NCBI GenBank assembly: GCA_036741355.1
Contig: DAINSK010000008.1
Span: 30,023 to 94,022, forward strand
Reading direction: 5' to 3'
DNA: 64,000 bases
DNA from: JBBRGK01 sp036741355
GTDB lineage: Bacteria; Chloroflexota; Dehalococcoidia; CAUJGQ01
Shown piece after piece: positions 48,169-56,817 of the stretch; within the stretch, counting starts at the first letter, position 1, and the number at the start of each line of letters is the position of its first letter. The translations under genes and the position numbers were made by a program. A model generated the notes under the pieces. The model did not search any database, was not told where the DNA came from, and saw only the letters and a program-made list of their open reading frames with translations.

Positions 48169-50361
48169 ATGCCACTGACCCCCGTCTCCGATCAACAAAT
48201 TCGCGAAGAGCTAAGCTCGACGTTTGGGTACTCGAGCTTCCGGCCGCTGCAGGAAGAGATCGTACGGTCGATCCTTGACGGCCGCGACGTCTTCGTCCTC
48301 ATGCCCACCGGCGGCGGCAAGTCGCTGTGCTACCAGTTGCCCGCCCTGCTGCAGGACGGCCTGACCGTGGTCGTCTCGCCGCTCATCGCGCTGATGAAGG
48401 ACCAGGTAGATGTCCTTCACGAGCTTGGCGTGCCGGCCACCTTCATCAATAGCTCGCTGGACTCCAGGGAGATCTCCAGGCGACAGGCAAAAGTAGCGCG
48501 GGGCGAGATAAAGCTGCTTTACGTCGCGCCCGAACGGCTCATGCTGCCTGCCTTCCTGCACCTGCTCGCCAACACAAAGTTACGTTGTATCGCCATCGAC
48601 GAGGCGCACTGCATCTCTGAGTGGGGGCACGACTTCCGCCCCGAATATCGCGAACTGACGCGCCTGCGGCGCCTCTTTCCTTCCGCCACCTTTGCCGCCT
48701 TCACGGCCACGGCTACGCAACGCGTCCAGGCCGACATCGTGCAGCAGTTGGGGCTGCAGGGCGCCGCTGCCTTTCGCCGCAGCTTCAACCGACCAAATCT
48801 GTTCTACGAGGTGCGGCCGAAAAAGGACGCCTACCGTCAATTGCTGTCCTATCTCCATCAGCGTGGGCGCGCGTCGGGCATTATCTACTGCCAGAGTCGC
48901 GCGGGCACCGAGACGTTGGCGGCAAAGCTGCATTCCGCCGGCTTCAGCGCAACCGCCTACCACGCGGGACTCGAGGCAAACGACCGAAGACGGCGACAAG
49001 AGGCGTTCATCCGCGACGACGTCGCGATCGTGGTGGCGACCATCGCCTTTGGCATGGGCATCGATAAGCCCGACGTGCGCTTTGTCGTTCACTACGACCT
49101 CCCGAAGAACCTCGCCGGCTTCTACCAGGAGAGCGGACGCGCCGGCCGGGATGGCGAGCCGAGCGACTGCATCCTCTTCTATAGCTACGGCGACGTGATG
49201 AAATACCAGCGTTTCATCGACGAAATCTCGTCGCCGGTCGAGAAGGACGTTGCCCGTCGTCAACTAAAACAGATGGCCGACTGGGCCGCGAACGCCGTCT
49301 GCAGGCGACGAGCCCTGCTTGCCTATTTCGACGAACAGTTCGAAGGGCAACCCGACCCGTGTTGCGACGTATGTCGCGAGCCGGCTGAGATACGGCCCAG
49401 CGTCGATCGAACCGAACTGGTGCGCTTGTTCCTCGATTGCGCGCGTCGCACCGGCGAGCGTTTTGGTGCGGCGTACCTGGTCGGAATCCTGCGCGGCTCT
49501 CGCGATGAACGGGTACAGCGGCTACGGCACGATACGCTTCCCATGCACGGAGCGGGACAAAACGTTTCCGCGGACGAGTGGCGTCACCTGGTAGACCAGG
49601 TGCTCGCCGAACGTTACGCACGCCGCGCTGAAGACGACTACAACGCGATCAAAATCACCGAGCGGGGCCGGAGCGTGCTGGCCGGCGACGAGCAAGTTCT
49701 GCTCGCACAGATGCCGAAGGGCCGCAGCTATACAACCGGCAGTGACGGCGGGCCGGTCGTCAACGCCGACCTGTTCGAGGAGCTACGTGGCCTTCGCAAA
49801 CGTCTGGCCGACCAGCATCAGGTGCCGCCGTACGCGGTGTTCCACGACGCTACTCTGCGCCAGATGACCGCAACACTTCCAGGAAGTCGGGACCAGTTCC
49901 TGCGCATCCAGGGCGTCGGCGCGGCCAAAGCGAACACCTACGGCGGGGCGTTTCTCCAAACGATCGAGGAGTACGTGAAACGCACCGGCGCACGGCCGGT
50001 CGCAACAACGGCAGTGGCTCCGGAAGCGCCGAGGGTCCGGCGGGAGCCCGGAGGAATGACCCCCACGGTTCGAACAACGCTCCGCATGTTCGACGAAGGG
50101 CACAGCCCGCTCGCGATCGCCGCGGCGCGCGGGCTCGGGCTCTCGACGGTGGAAAGCTATCTGGCCGAGGCGATCGAGGGCGGCGACCTGGCGGATATCG
50201 ACCGGCTCGTTAGTCCGGCCAAGCGCCTACGAATCGAAGCCGCGATTGCCGAACTGGGACCGACGGCGTTAAAACCGCTTCTGGAATATGTCGGCGACGG
50301 ATACAGCTACGGTGAGCTCAAATACGTGCGCGCGGCACTGAAACGGTTCTCAGGGCAATAG
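48169..50361 (+). CDS. recQ: ATP-dependent DNA helicase RecQ
   Basis: A 730-aa RecQ helicase starting MPLTPVSDQQIREELSSTFG. The motif 0 region is GYSSFRPLQEEIVRSIL, Walker A is LMPTGGGKSLCYQ, DEAH is IDEAHCISEWGHDFRPEY, and motif VI is QESGRAGRDGEPSDCILFYS. The zinc-binding RQC cysteines include CRRRALLAYFDEQF and DPCCDVCRE. An HRDC domain follows (LRGLRKRLADQHQVPPYAVF) and then a C-terminal helix-turn-helix (LAIAAARGLGLSTVESYLAE) of the RecQ-associated HTH_40 type. It unwinds recombination intermediates. Confidence 0.96.
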   Translation: MPLTPVSDQQIREELSSTFGYSSFRPLQEEIVRSILDGRDVFVLMPTGGGKSLCYQLPALLQDGLTVVVSPLIALMKDQVDVLHELGVPATFINSSLDSREISRRQAKVARGEIKLLYVAPERLMLPAFLHLLANTKLRCIAIDEAHCISEWGHDFRPEYRELTRLRRLFPSATFAAFTATATQRVQADIVQQLGLQGAAAFRRSFNRPNLFYEVRPKKDAYRQLLSYLHQRGRASGIIYCQSRAGTETLAAKLHSAGFSATAYHAGLEANDRRRRQEAFIRDDVAIVVATIAFGMGIDKPDVRFVVHYDLPKNLAGFYQESGRAGRDGEPSDCILFYSYGDVMKYQRFIDEISSPVEKDVARRQLKQMADWAANAVCRRRALLAYFDEQFEGQPDPCCDVCREPAEIRPSVDRTELVRLFLDCARRTGERFGAAYLVGILRGSRDERVQRLRHDTLPMHGAGQNVSADEWRHLVDQVLAERYARRAEDDYNAIKITERGRSVLAGDEQVLLAQMPKGRSYTTGSDGGPVVNADLFEELRGLRKRLADQHQVPPYAVFHDATLRQMTATLPGSRDQFLRIQGVGAAKANTYGGAFLQTIEEYVKRTGARPVATTAVAPEAPRVRREPGGMTPTVRTTLRMFDEGHSPLAIAAARGLGLSTVESYLAEAIEGGDLADIDRLVSPAKRLRIEAAIAELGPTALKPLLEYVGDGYSYGELKYVRAALKRFSGQ

Positions 50362-50375
50362 GAAAGGCAGTGACA

Positions 50376-50708
50376 ATGGCAAAGATTCCGTATGTGCTGG
50401 AAATGGGCATGGGCGTTGACGTCCACGGCGGCGACTCTACCAAGGCCGCGTGCCGTGCCGTTTCAGACGCGATCCGCCACTCGAGCCTGCCATTGTTGCA
50501 AGAAGTTCGCAGCCGCGGCGGGAAAATGTACGTGGACGTTACGGTTGGTGTGCCGGACCCGATCAACGTGGACACCGATACGGTGAAGCGCGAGCTGCCG
50601 CACGGAGAGATCACCGTGCGCGCCGTGGTGGGAGGCCTGCAGGTGCCCCATGGCGACATGGTCATCGCCTGCGCTGCCATCGTCGTCAGTGTGGAGTATC
50701 CAGAATAG
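50376..50708 (+). CDS. Lin0512-family protein
   Basis: A 110-aa protein: MAKIPYVLEMGMGVDVHGGD, TKAACRAVSDAIRHSSLPLL, MYVDVTVGVPDPINVDTDTV, ELPHGEITVRAVVGGLQVPH and IACAAIVVSVEYPE. The EMGMGVDxHGxDxTKAAxRAVxDAI block identifies the Lin0512 family, small ring-forming oligomers of unknown function. It follows recQ by 14 bp and is probably co-transcribed. Confidence 0.85.
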   Translation: MAKIPYVLEMGMGVDVHGGDSTKAACRAVSDAIRHSSLPLLQEVRSRGGKMYVDVTVGVPDPINVDTDTVKRELPHGEITVRAVVGGLQVPHGDMVIACAAIVVSVEYPE

Positions 50709-50885
50709 CGCCAATTGCCGCTGCACGAGTAATTCCACACCTGGCTAGTCGTACTCCTTACGCGGATCGTCCGGCCCTTGCGCGTTATAGCGATCGATGT
50801 GTTTGAGAGCGCAGTCTGGGATCGGTGGATAGGCGCTGCTTTTCGGGCGTAACTCCCCGAATCCATCACAGTAAGGAGGGATTAC

Positions 50886-51383
50886 ATGCTAAACAGGCAT
50901 GAATCAACAGGCGTTTCCGAACGAGAGGTGATTGGGCCGCCGTGGAGCCCAGCACAGATCGTCGCGCTCGTGTTCGGGGTCTTTTACCTGATCCTTGGCG
51001 CACTGGCCCTGGCGCGAGGCGGCGTTTCCGCGGACGGGTTTACTACCACACACGTGAACGTGATGGGATTCGACCACACGCCGCTGCTCGGTATGATCGA
51101 GTTTGCCTTTGGTCTGCTCATGATCATGGCGGGTGCCGTTCCCGGCGCCGGGCGCGGCATGATGGCATTCCTGGGTACGCTCGCTCTCGGATTCGGCGTC
51201 GTCGTTCTCGCCGCGTCCGCGTCGCTGTATGACACGCTCGGCGTACATGAAGCTAACGGCTGGCTCTACCTGATAACCGGTGTGATTACCCTCGTGGCCG
51301 CTATTGCTGCTCCAATCATCTTCAGCGGATCGCGGCACACGGTTGCCTATGACCACGACGTAGCCAGTTCCGCCCGACACTAA
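50886..51383 (+). CDS. DUF4383-type membrane protein
   Basis: A 165-aa protein with four transmembrane helices (IVALVFGVFYLILGALALA, LLGMIEFAFGLLMIMAGAV, GMMAFLGTLALGFGVVVLAA, GWLYLITGVITLVAAIAAPI). NVMGFDHTPLLGMIEF and the spacing fit DUF4383. Function unknown. AAGGAGGGATTAC precedes the ATG. A strong hairpin terminator follows the stop. Confidence 0.78.
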   Translation: MLNRHESTGVSEREVIGPPWSPAQIVALVFGVFYLILGALALARGGVSADGFTTTHVNVMGFDHTPLLGMIEFAFGLLMIMAGAVPGAGRGMMAFLGTLALGFGVVVLAASASLYDTLGVHEANGWLYLITGVITLVAAIAAPIIFSGSRHTVAYDHDVASSARH

Positions 51384-51386
51384 TTA

Positions 51387-51422
51387 GGAGCCGCCCGCCG
51401 CTACTCCGCGGCGGGCGGCTCC
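51387..51422. terminator. Strong hairpin between convergent genes
   Basis: GGAGCCGCCCGCCGC (51387-51401) pairs perfectly with GCGGCGGGCGGCTCC (51408-51422) around a TACTCC loop. It sits after the DUF4383 stop and covers the last codons of the convergent gene. The T-run is poor on both sides, but the stem is very stable. Confidence 0.7.
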
Positions 51423-51688
51423 CGTTCGTGCTGACGGTGCTCCACCAGTCCCCTGACCTCCGCGGCGCCATCGTCGGTTTTGACTCGCACCGTGAAACGC
51501 GAGGGAGTCACATTCGGGCCGTGGTCGTGGTCGTGCTCGATGAGCTGGCGAATCTGCTGCGCCAGGCGCTCGGGTGACGCTGGCTGATGTGGCACGTCCT
51601 GCCATTCGACCGTCACAAAGTAGACTTGATGCTCGGGCCACGGAGGCGAGGGCGCACCCTCGCCGGCATCAGGCGTGGGTTGGCTCAT
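51401..51688 (-). CDS. Small hypothetical protein
   Basis: A 95-aa soluble protein: MSQPTPDAGEGAPSPPWPEH, QVYFVTVEWQDVPHQPASPE, RLAQQIRQLIEHDHDHGP. A beta-alpha pattern is followed by a His/Asp-rich loop (EHDHDHG) and another strand (RFTVRVKTDDGAAEV). It is not recognised. AGGGAG lies six bases before the ATG. Confidence 0.55.
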   Translation of the reverse strand: MSQPTPDAGEGAPSPPWPEHQVYFVTVEWQDVPHQPASPERLAQQIRQLIEHDHDHGPNVTPSRFTVRVKTDDGAAEVRGLVEHRQHEREPPAAE

Positions 51689-51858
51689 AGACGGCTCCCT
51701 GCCAGTAACGTGACTATCGCGGCGATGACCTCGCCATTCTACGAGTGTTGTGCACGCCGTGCCACCGGTGTATCTCCCTCCGTAATGGTCGCAATACCAA
51801 CGTGCTGCTGACCGTCGTCGGCGGCGAGGTCGTTTTCGAGGGCTGACTACCGGACGTG

Positions 51859-52503
51859 TCAGATTGTGTTGATAGCCCGCGCCGCCAGTACGCCGATGAC
51901 GACGAGTGATATGAGGCCTTGAACCATCATCAGCAGCTTTGCCCGTTGGGAGAGTACCAGCGTGTCCGTCGGGCTGAATGCGGTGCTCGTGTTGAACGCC
52001 AGGAACATATAATCCAGGAAGTGCGGCATCCAGGCGTGCAGACGTTCGGACGGATCCTGCTGAAACTGCGGGAAGACAAAGTCCTGGCTGTGATAATTGT
52101 CCATTCTCCGCGCCCGCGGTCCACCGCCGTCGATCTCCCAGTACCAGCAGCCGAACGCCAGGACGTTCGCAACCCAGATCAGGGCTGCCTGTTTCAGAAG
52201 GTCTTCACCAGGAATTTTGCTGGACGGGAGACGCGTCACCAGAAAGAACGCGCTCAAGGCGACCGCGACAGTAACCAGGCCCGTCGCTGCGTGCCCCAGC
52301 CAGTGCGAGGTGTCTGTTCTCCCAAGCTGGTGAAACAGCAGCAGGACGACGACGAGCAGTCCGACGGCCGCAAGCATCAGCCAGGGCGGACCCAGCCGCA
52401 GCCGTGAAGGCAGCGCCATATACATGAGACTGATGGCGACCAGCGCAATGGCCGCGGGCCAGCGGGGAACCACCGGATGCCGAAATTCGCGAACGAACGA
52501 CAT
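51859..52503 (-). CDS. Integral membrane protein (DUF1345-like)
   Basis: A 214-aa protein with about five to six helices. Features: FWKAAL-type TM regions (LKQAALIWVANVLAFGCWYW), an acidic loop EIDGGGPRARRMDNYHSQDF, and DYMFLAFNTSTAFSPTDTLVLSQRA before the last helix. The AFNTSTAFSPTDT segment resembles the pore-proximal region of DUF1345-type or ion-channel-like membrane proteins. Function unknown. Confidence 0.6.
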   Translation of the reverse strand: MSFVREFRHPVVPRWPAAIALVAISLMYMALPSRLRLGPPWLMLAAVGLLVVVLLLFHQLGRTDTSHWLGHAATGLVTVAVALSAFFLVTRLPSSKIPGEDLLKQAALIWVANVLAFGCWYWEIDGGGPRARRMDNYHSQDFVFPQFQQDPSERLHAWMPHFLDYMFLAFNTSTAFSPTDTLVLSQRAKLLMMVQGLISLVVIGVLAARAINTI

Positions 52504-52551
52504 GGCCCGTGCCTCTGTGGTGCAGTGTTGTTCAGGCGTCGCTAATCCCGG

Positions 52552-53757
52552 CTAACCGCCGGCGATGGGCGTGCCCGCAAAGCGCGGCATGACTTTGGTC
52601 TGGAACAACTCGAGCGAGCGCATGATCTTTGCATGCGGCACCAGGCCGTTATATTGCCAGGCGAACAGCCATTGCACCGGCGTTGCGGCGAGCATCCGCT
52701 CCATCTGGCGCGTCACGGTGTCCACAGAGCCTACGAGCAGTAGCCCCTGCTCCATCATTTCTTGCGGGGTCAGCCGCTGCCCGTTGCGTTCGGGGTCTTG
52801 CAGCACGTCGCCGAAGTGGAATGGCGCAAACCAGGCCGCTCCACAGAACGCGGCACCGTGGCTCCACATTTCCATCGCCTCCGCGTCAGTCTCGGCGACG
52901 ATCACGTCGCGCAAGACGCCCAGCCCTTCGCCGGGTTGAAGCTCACGGCCGTTCTTGTCCGCCTCATCGCGATAGATCTCGTACAGCCGGTTCTGCAGGC
53001 CGACGTACATCGGCGGCAGGATGGCGGTCACGCCCTCGCGCGAGCACCAGCGGATCGTGTTCTCGCTCGACGCGAACGGCTGGAAGATCGGCGGATGCGG
53101 CTGCTGAACCGGTTTAGGCACAATGCCGATCTGGCGCACGATGTTGTCCTCGCCCAGCCCCGCGCCCCAGCTGCGCGTCGCCTCCAGATCCCAGGGCGTC
53201 CCGTCGGGCGGAATCTGCCAGTACTTGCCATGGTACTCGAGCATGTCCTCAGTCCAGGCGCGCTTGATGATGCGGAAGTGCTCCTCGAACGCCTCGCGGT
53301 TTGCCTGGTCGATGGCGTCGTGTTGGCCGGGAGTGGCGCCGTGAATGCCGTGCAACTGCTGCGCCATCACGTCTACCCACCGCCGCTGGTAGCCACGCGC
53401 GAAGCCGGCGTTGGCGCGGCCCCCGCTCATATGGTCCAACATGGCGATATCTTCCGCGACACGCAGGGGGTTCTGCGCGGGCAAGACGATGCCAAGCTGA
53501 CCGACGCGGATGCGTTTTGTGTTCAGCGCGACGAACAGGTCCAGCATCACCGGGTTGTTAGAAAGCTCGAAGCCCTCGATGTGGAAATGGTGCTCGGTGA
53601 ATGAGATCGAGTTATAGCCGAGATCGTCGGCGAGCTGCGCCTGCTCTTTGACCTCGGCGAGCATCCGCTGATAGAGGTCTCGGCGCAGACCGGCCATCCC
53701 CTGCTCAATCTCTTCTCGGGAACCAATGGATGGGAGATAAAACACGCTAACCGGCAC
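52552..53757 (-). CDS. LLM-class flavin-dependent oxidoreductase
   Basis: A ~401-aa luciferase-like monooxygenase. The GTG at 53757 has GGAGGAGG five bases upstream. Family blocks: YNSISFTEHHFHIEGFELSN, RIRVGQLGIVLPAQNPLRVAED, HMSGGRANAGFARGYQRR and PKPVQQPHPPIFQPFASS. Residues TPWDLEATRSWG form an insertion loop. A C-terminal LLLVGSVDTVTRQMERM is the usual phosphate-binding end. It overlaps the upstream LLM gene by ~11 bp, so the two are probably one transcript and may act in one pathway. Confidence 0.9.
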   Translation of the reverse strand: MPVSVFYLPSIGSREEIEQGMAGLRRDLYQRMLAEVKEQAQLADDLGYNSISFTEHHFHIEGFELSNNPVMLDLFVALNTKRIRVGQLGIVLPAQNPLRVAEDIAMLDHMSGGRANAGFARGYQRRWVDVMAQQLHGIHGATPGQHDAIDQANREAFEEHFRIIKRAWTEDMLEYHGKYWQIPPDGTPWDLEATRSWGAGLGEDNIVRQIGIVPKPVQQPHPPIFQPFASSENTIRWCSREGVTAILPPMYVGLQNRLYEIYRDEADKNGRELQPGEGLGVLRDVIVAETDAEAMEMWSHGAAFCGAAWFAPFHFGDVLQDPERNGQRLTPQEMMEQGLLLVGSVDTVTRQMERMLAATPVQWLFAWQYNGLVPHAKIMRSLELFQTKVMPRFAGTPIAGG

Positions 53758-54706
53758 GAAATCCTCCTCCAACCCAGGCGGCAAAGCGTTCCATGCGGTC
53801 CATGCTCTCGCTCAGTGTATCGGCGCGGAAGTCGAGGATCAGGTCGCTGACTCCCAATTCGGCAAAGTCGTCAATATCTCCGAGGATCTGCTCTTTGCTA
53901 CCGGAGAATGGGCGGCGCTCACCGTCACTTCCCAGCGAGTCGCCGGTGACCGTCGTGTCATAGAGCGGCGCTTTGTACGAAATCGTCAGCGAAGCAAAGT
54001 CGCGACCCTCCGCCTCCGTCAGGCGCCGAAGCTCGTCCAGCTTGGCGCGCATCTCAGGCGGACGCAGCGGCGAAGCGGGGTTCGCGCCCACCGGATGCCA
54101 GCCGTCGCCGAGCTTCGCGACCCGCTTCAGGGCGGCGCGGCTGTGCCCGCCGATCCAGATCGGTGGATGCGGCTTCTGCACAGGCTGCGGCAAGCACCAG
54201 AGCGGGTCAAAACGGTAGTACGCGCCCTCAAAACTTGCCGGCGCCTGTGTCCAGAGCGCTTTAAAGATGCGGAGACACTCGTCGCTCACCGCGCCGCGTT
54301 GATCGAATTCCGGCGCACCAAGCGCCATGAACTCCTCGCGCAGCCACCCTACACCCGCGCCGACCGTTAGGCGCCCTCCGGAAAGTACGTCGATCGTCGC
54401 CAGGCTCTTTGCACTCACGACGGGGTTGCGGTGCGGCAGGATCATCACGCTAGTTATCAGCCGCAGCCGGCTCGTCTTGGCAGCGACGAAGCTCGTTAGC
54501 GCTAGCTGTTCCAGCGCGTCGCCATCACTGGGGAAGGCGCCACCGACCGTATATGGGTATTTTGAATCGAAGGTGACGGGCAACACGATGTGATCGGCGA
54601 TCACCACAGAATGGAAGCCCAGCGCCTCGGCGCGCTGCACCAGCGCCTCGATCGCTGCCGGAGTCGCGACCGATCCACGGGTCGGCAGGTAGAATCCGTA
54701 GCGCAT
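53747..54706 (-). CDS. TIGR03619-type LLM oxidoreductase (probable F420-dependent)
   Basis: A ~319-aa protein starting MRYGFYLPTRGSVATP with GGGAAG before it. ALGFHSVVIADHIVLP, LRLITSVMILPHRNPVVSAKSLA, GGRLTVGAGVGWLREEF, PLWCLPQPVQKPHPPIWIGGHS and a C-terminal LGVSDLILDFRAD are typical of the TIGR03619 group, which uses coenzyme F420 in actinobacteria and chloroflexi. Whether this organism makes F420 cannot be seen in the window. It is translationally coupled to the downstream LLM gene. Confidence 0.87.
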   Translation of the reverse strand: MRYGFYLPTRGSVATPAAIEALVQRAEALGFHSVVIADHIVLPVTFDSKYPYTVGGAFPSDGDALEQLALTSFVAAKTSRLRLITSVMILPHRNPVVSAKSLATIDVLSGGRLTVGAGVGWLREEFMALGAPEFDQRGAVSDECLRIFKALWTQAPASFEGAYYRFDPLWCLPQPVQKPHPPIWIGGHSRAALKRVAKLGDGWHPVGANPASPLRPPEMRAKLDELRRLTEAEGRDFASLTISYKAPLYDTTVTGDSLGSDGERRPFSGSKEQILGDIDDFAELGVSDLILDFRADTLSESMDRMERFAAWVGGGFRAG

Positions 54707-54943
54707 TTTGATCACTTCCCGTCATCAACGGGCCAGCGTCAACAATATACATGCCCGTAGTACCGAATACGGCCATCTGCTTACCATCCCGAGATCCATC
54801 ACCGAATGAAGGGTGTAGTGTTCCTAACTCGGCGCCAACTACGGCGAGAGAGCTAAGCGGGCGTAGACACACGGTCGTCAGTTCCAGCCGGGCGGGAGTC
54901 CCCGGCCCCGCTGCAGAGCATTTCTTGGCGAAGGATGTGCCTT

Positions 54944-55990
54944 TTACTCCGTGACCAGCAGCTGCCCCTTCATGTTGGGATGGACGAGGCAGGCGTATTG
55001 ATAGCTCCCCGCGGGCGCATCGACGTACAGTGCGAAGCTGTCACCGGGCGAGAGAATCCCACTGTTGACGTACCCCTCGCCGGTAAAGGTGGTTCCTCCC
55101 GTCCCCTGCGCCTGAGCGGCCCGTATGATCACCACGGGCGGGCCCCCTGGCTGAATCATCACGTCCGCAAAGGGCGGTGGCTCGGCCGAGGCGAAGGTCA
55201 CCGTGTGAATCTCCAGCGGGTCGGCGACGGTCCAGACAATCAGGTCGCCACGCCGCACATTCAGCTCCCCCGGCAAAAACTGCAGCGCGCTGGCGCCACC
55301 GGCGTTGCCGCGGCCAGCCGCGGTGCTGAGCCCGGCGATTACTGTCTGGACACCAGCGGCTCCCGGCGCTTCCGCATGCGCTGAGTGAACGGTCTGAAGG
55401 TTCGTCCGCAGCTGCGTCACAAGCGAGTCAAACTGGGACTGCCCACGGCCCTGGGCCTGCGTCGGTGTCTCGGCGAGAGCGCCATTTGTGGGCAGCACCT
55501 CGATCACCCCGTTCATGCCTGGATGGAACGTACAAATGTAGTCGTACACGCCGGCCTGCGTGAAGGTGAGGCTGTACGGTGACGCATTGGGTGCATCCAG
55601 ACGGCCAGAGCCAGCCAACCCGCTGCCGTCGTAGGCCGCGTTGGGACCACGCGGTCCCGCCGGCCCCCCGCCCGGGCCGGGGCTCAGCTCACCGGGGCCG
55701 GGGCCGGGCACGAAGTCGGCCGGACGTGGTGCGCCCGCAAGGAATGTCACGGAGTGCGCTTTCGGCTGGGTGGCCAGGGTCCAGCGTACGCTGTCACCGA
55801 CGCCAACCGTGACGCTTGAAGGCAGGAAGGCATTGACGGCGATGTTTTCCTCTTCGAGGTCGCCGCCCACCTGCACGTCCCAGGTCTGCGCTGCCTGCGC
55901 CACAGGAATAGATGTGCGTCCGGATAGCGTGAACGTGAGCAGCATGAGCGCGATAATCGCACCGAGCATGAATACGAACCGCTGTCTCAT
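54944..55990 (-). CDS. Secreted double-cupredoxin protein
   Basis: A 348-aa exported protein (MRQRFVFMLGAIIALMLLTF). Two plastocyanin-like domains each have type-1 copper ligands: an upstream His (KAHSVTFLAG and EIHTVTFASA) and the C/H/M group (YICTFHPGMNG and YACLVHPNMKG). A Gly/Pro-rich loop of ~40 residues (PGPGPGELSPGPGGGPAGPR) is inserted in domain one. A helical linker (FDSLVTQLRTNLQTVHSAHA) joins the domains. It probably carries electrons outside the membrane. Confidence 0.88.
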   Translation of the reverse strand: MRQRFVFMLGAIIALMLLTFTLSGRTSIPVAQAAQTWDVQVGGDLEEENIAVNAFLPSSVTVGVGDSVRWTLATQPKAHSVTFLAGAPRPADFVPGPGPGELSPGPGGGPAGPRGPNAAYDGSGLAGSGRLDAPNASPYSLTFTQAGVYDYICTFHPGMNGVIEVLPTNGALAETPTQAQGRGQSQFDSLVTQLRTNLQTVHSAHAEAPGAAGVQTVIAGLSTAAGRGNAGGASALQFLPGELNVRRGDLIVWTVADPLEIHTVTFASAEPPPFADVMIQPGGPPVVIIRAAQAQGTGGTTFTGEGYVNSGILSPGDSFALYVDAPAGSYQYACLVHPNMKGQLLVTE

Positions 55991-56083
55991 GGTGCCTCCA
56001 ACCTACGACCACCTCTGGGCGCCTACCTCTACATAAGCGACCTGGAAGGTGGCCGAGCACTCCATCTGAGCGCGTACTCGGCA

Positions 56084-56743
56084 TCATACACACTCCAGAG
56101 AGCCGCAAGCAACACGCGGCGCATAGCCTGCCGCGATCGCCTTTACGGTGGAAAGCGGTGTCAGCACGTCGACAATCGTACCCACGGGCAGCGGCCTTCG
56201 CGTCGAGTAACCCTCGGGCGACCACAGAAGCAATCCGCCGTGCCAGATCATCCATGCTTCGCCCGCCGCTGCAGCGGGCCCTATAGGCACAAAAGTGCCG
56301 TCCGGCAGATCGTCGATCGCCGTTCGGACTGTTACCTTCGCCCGAGTGCGTGTGACGCGTTCGGCGTGTAGCTGCCGGTCCAACGCCGGCGCCCGCAGTA
56401 TGAGACCCGGCGCAAGGTCCGGGTTTCCGCGAAGCCACGCCGATCTGAAGTGGTTGAACTGCTGTCGCTGGCACTCAGCGCAGGGCCGGTGGCCCGCCGC
56501 CAGCGCCGTCGCCTCGTCCAAGAAAAACAGCTCCGTGTAACGTCCCGGCGTCATCACGGTCCGCTTGCGTCCTTTGAACTCCAAAAGACAGATGATCCAC
56601 TGCGCGCTCCGCCAGCGCGCCACCCGCAGTTCGCCACCGGCGTCGTGCATACAGCCGCCGCGGTTCCCCATGAACATCCCGCGCGCCGGCGTGCTGATGA
56701 TCTCGCCCCAAGGCGTGACCCGGTTCTGCCTGGGCATATACAC
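56084..56743 (-). CDS. Conserved protein of unknown function with CxxC-type motif
   Basis: A 219-aa soluble protein. The start MYMPRQNRVTPWGEIISTPA, then RGMFMGNRGGCMHD, the motif AAGHRPCAECQRQQFNHFRSAW, and a late GTIVDVLTPLSTVKAIAAGY followed by PRVACGSLE. Cys and His positions (GCMHD, GHRPCAEC) could bind a metal. I have a general impression of similar hypothetical proteins in many bacteria but know no function. Confidence 0.65.
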   Translation of the reverse strand: MYMPRQNRVTPWGEIISTPARGMFMGNRGGCMHDAGGELRVARWRSAQWIICLLEFKGRKRTVMTPGRYTELFFLDEATALAAGHRPCAECQRQQFNHFRSAWLRGNPDLAPGLILRAPALDRQLHAERVTRTRAKVTVRTAIDDLPDGTFVPIGPAAAAGEAWMIWHGGLLLWSPEGYSTRRPLPVGTIVDVLTPLSTVKAIAAGYAPRVACGSLECV

Positions 56744-56817
56744 CTTCGGCCTGAGATTTAACTCCGGGGACGTGCGTACGTCAAAACAATGTGCGCGGTG
56801 AAGGTCGACTCGGAAGG

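Noticed and set aside
54707..54943. Possible small gene in the space between the LLM and cupredoxin genes
   Set aside because: Short frames here have no ribosome site or recognisable sequence; treated as non-coding upstream region.
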